Positions 6,240 through 7,390 of a stretch of DNA of 7,390 nucleotides are shown here, in pieces. A program made the position numbers and the translations under genes. Numbering within the stretch: position 1 is the stretch's first letter; the number at the start of each line of letters is the position of its first letter. The stretch comes from Myxococcales bacterium (GTDB taxonomy: Bacteria > Myxococcota_A > Polyangia > Polyangiales > Polyangiaceae): assembly GCA_025362165.1 (NCBI GenBank), contig JANYHY010000445.1, positions 1 to 7,390 on the forward strand, given 5' to 3'. Under the pieces are notes generated by a model, which saw only the letters and a list, made by a program, of their open reading frames with translations, did no database searches and had not been told where the DNA came from.

Positions 6240-6290
6240 TAGCGACCGAGGACGTACGCTTCCACGGGAGGGAGGAACCCTAGGTCGCTA
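6240..6290. repeat. Inverted repeat in the convergent lipocalin / phosphoesterase spacer
   Basis: TAGCGACC (6240..6247) is exactly complementary to GGTCGCTA (6283..6290), and after one mismatch AGG (6249..6251) pairs with CCT (6279..6281). A smaller TTCC/GGAA pairing (6260..6263 with 6274..6277) could form inside the loop. Its place between two convergent 3' ends suggests a two-way terminator or 3' stabilising structure. No U-tract follows either arm, and the A5 run at 6304..6308 is not next to a stem, so it is not a standard intrinsic terminator. The rest of 6176..6328 holds nothing I can name. Confidence 0.35.
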
Positions 6291-6328
6291 GTGGGGCTCG
6301 TCCAAAAACGTGTCGGCCCAGCCTCTAG

Positions 6329-7390
6329 TCAGTTGAAGTTCGCTTTGCAGAAGTCTGTCTCGGTCTGGTTCACGGGAGGGTCGGCGAGCGTTGGTGGCGT
6401 CGCGAAGGTGGCCTTGGTGAAGTCGAACATGTCCATCAGGGGATCGGCGTTGGCGTCGCGCTTCGTGAGCGCGGGGACCTTGAATTTGGTCTCGATGAAG
6501 CGCGTGATGCTGGCGTGATCGTAGGTCGCGTGACCTACGTAGCCTGCCTTTGCGTACGGTGAGACGACGATGAGCGGGACGCGCACGCCGTAGCGATCGA
6601 AGGCGCCCACGGTGGTGTCTCCCTTCTCGAGGATCGGCTGCTTGTCATCGGGTGCGCACGCAGCGGGCGGCGGAAGGTGATCGTAGTAGCCGCCGTGCTC
6701 GTCCCACGTGAGAAACAACGCGGTGTGCGCCCACTGCGGGCTCTTCATGAGCGCGTGGATGACGTCAGAGACGAACTTCTGTCCGATCTGGATCTGCGCC
6801 GGCGGATGCTCATCGTTGCCGTCGAAGTTCTCGTTGGTGTTCTTGGCGTCGACGAACGACACCGCTGGCAGCGTGCCCGCGGCGATCTGCGACATGAACG
6901 TGGCGATGTCCGAGTTGATGCGCCGCCCATCCCAGCGCGACGCGCCTGCGGTGCTCAAGACCACGCCGGCCGAAGGCACTCCATCCGTGTAGAGGTTCCA
7001 GTCCACGTGACGCTTCTCGAGCTCGTCCAGGATGACCGCGTCGTTCGCGGGATACGGATACGCGCTGATGTCGGGGAACGAGTTGGTCGTCTGCCCGAAG
7101 CTCGTTGCAGCATACACATACATGCGATTGGGCCACGTCGGGCCGAGCACGGACGCGTGATAGTGGTCCGCGATCGCGAACGTCTTGGCGAGATCGTAGT
7201 AAAATGGAAGGTCGCGCTCGTCGTACCAGAACATCGCGCGATCGCCCTTCTTCAGGCTTGGATCCGCGGTCATCGAGAGTTTGTTTCCGTCCCATCCTTC
7301 ATTCGCCAAGACGAAACCGTCCATGCCGCCGTCGTTCCACTCTTGATGAGTGCCGCTCCACTCGTGGTTCGTGTCGAGCGTGCAGAGGTG
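6329..7390 (-). CDS. Phospholipase C / AcpA-type phosphoesterase (5' end beyond right edge)
   Basis: The frame is open through the right edge: 22 codons upstream of the first visible ATG (7324) read TLDTNHEWSGTHQEWNDGG, a conserved family segment, so that ATG is internal and the N-terminus, with the catalytic nucleophile region and any signal peptide, is missing. The visible 353 residues belong to the phosphoesterase family (PF04185) that includes bacterial phospholipase C and Francisella AcpA. Diagnostic stretches are GPTWPNRMY (visible residues about 83-91), NDEHPPAQ (about 192-199), LTWDEHGGYYDHLPPP (about 227-242) and RVPLIVVSPYAK. The Asp/Glu/His of these motifs contribute to the metal or phosphate site. 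The protein stops soon after this domain at CKANFN, so it lacks the C-terminal repeat domains of Pseudomonas haemolytic phospholipase C and resembles shorter acid-phosphatase-like members. These enzymes are generally exported. The substrate (phospholipid or other phosphoester) cannot be decided here. It converges on the lipocalin gene. Confidence 0.92.
   Translation of the reverse strand, partial: HLCTLDTNHEWSGTHQEWNDGGMDGFVLANEGWDGNKLSMTADPSLKKGDRAMFWYDERDLPFYYDLAKTFAIADHYHASVLGPTWPNRMYVYAATSFGQTTNSFPDISAYPYPANDAVILDELEKRHVDWNLYTDGVPSAGVVLSTAGASRWDGRRINSDIATFMSQIAAGTLPAVSFVDAKNTNENFDGNDEHPPAQIQIGQKFVSDVIHALMKSPQWAHTALFLTWDEHGGYYDHLPPPAACAPDDKQPILEKGDTTVGAFDRYGVRVPLIVVSPYAKAGYVGHATYDHASITRFIETKFKVPALTKRDANADPLMDMFDFTKATFATPPTLADPPVNQTETDFCKANFN

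Noticed and set aside
6304..6328. A5 run (T5 on the minus strand) as an intrinsic terminator for the phosphoesterase gene
   Set aside because: The preceding minus-strand sequence forms at most a 3-bp GGC/GCC stem that is separated from the T-run by six bases.
7322..7324. ATG at 7324 as the start of the phosphoesterase
   Set aside because: Conserved family residues (TLDTNHEW and EWNDGG) continue in frame upstream to the edge, so this methionine is internal.
1..7390. CRISPR array, transposon ends, tRNA or rRNA genes, toxin-antitoxin or defence cassette
   Set aside because: I saw no regularly spaced repeats, transposase motifs, tRNA-like cloverleafs or recognised defence domains on either strand; nearly all the DNA is accounted for by seven genes.

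Overview
The window is GC-rich, densely coded DNA. The best taxonomic clue is the protein at 5543..6175, whose C-terminus (Tyr-Gly-Cys, a short hydrophobic helix, then six arginines) matches the MYXO-CTERM sorting signal. That points to a myxobacterium (Myxococcota), and the gene families fit. No RNA genes, CRISPR arrays, insertion sequences or transfer signatures were seen.

Left block (5491 down to 1, all minus strand). Read in transcription order: xseA (exonuclease VII large subunit), aroE (shikimate dehydrogenase), an HK-RR two-component pair, a DUF3293 protein, and then, after an 87-bp gap, a beta-propeller-like protein that runs off the left edge. The first five genes overlap or sit 4 to 25 bp apart and look like one operon. 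xseA and aroE share a GTGA stop/start, aroE and the kinase are 9 bp apart, and kinase and regulator overlap by 23 bp. A membrane two-component system is therefore embedded behind two housekeeping genes. The kinase has two transmembrane helices and almost no external loop, so what it senses is unclear.

Centre (5492..6175). xseA and a plus-strand bacterial lipocalin (Blc-like) diverge from a spacer of only 51 bp. The spacer holds a 25-bp interrupted palindrome abutting a -10-like hexamer for the lipocalin. The lipocalin carries both a lipoprotein-type N-terminus and a MYXO-CTERM tail, so it may be anchored or processed at both ends.

Right block (6176..7390). The lipocalin converges on a minus-strand phosphoesterase of the phospholipase C / AcpA acid phosphatase family, whose 5' end lies beyond the right edge. 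The 153-bp spacer holds an inverted repeat but no clear intrinsic terminator.

I see no clearly new multi-gene defence or mobile system. The points most worth a second look are the doubly tagged lipocalin, the palindromic divergent promoter, and the two-component pair within the xseA-aroE operon.
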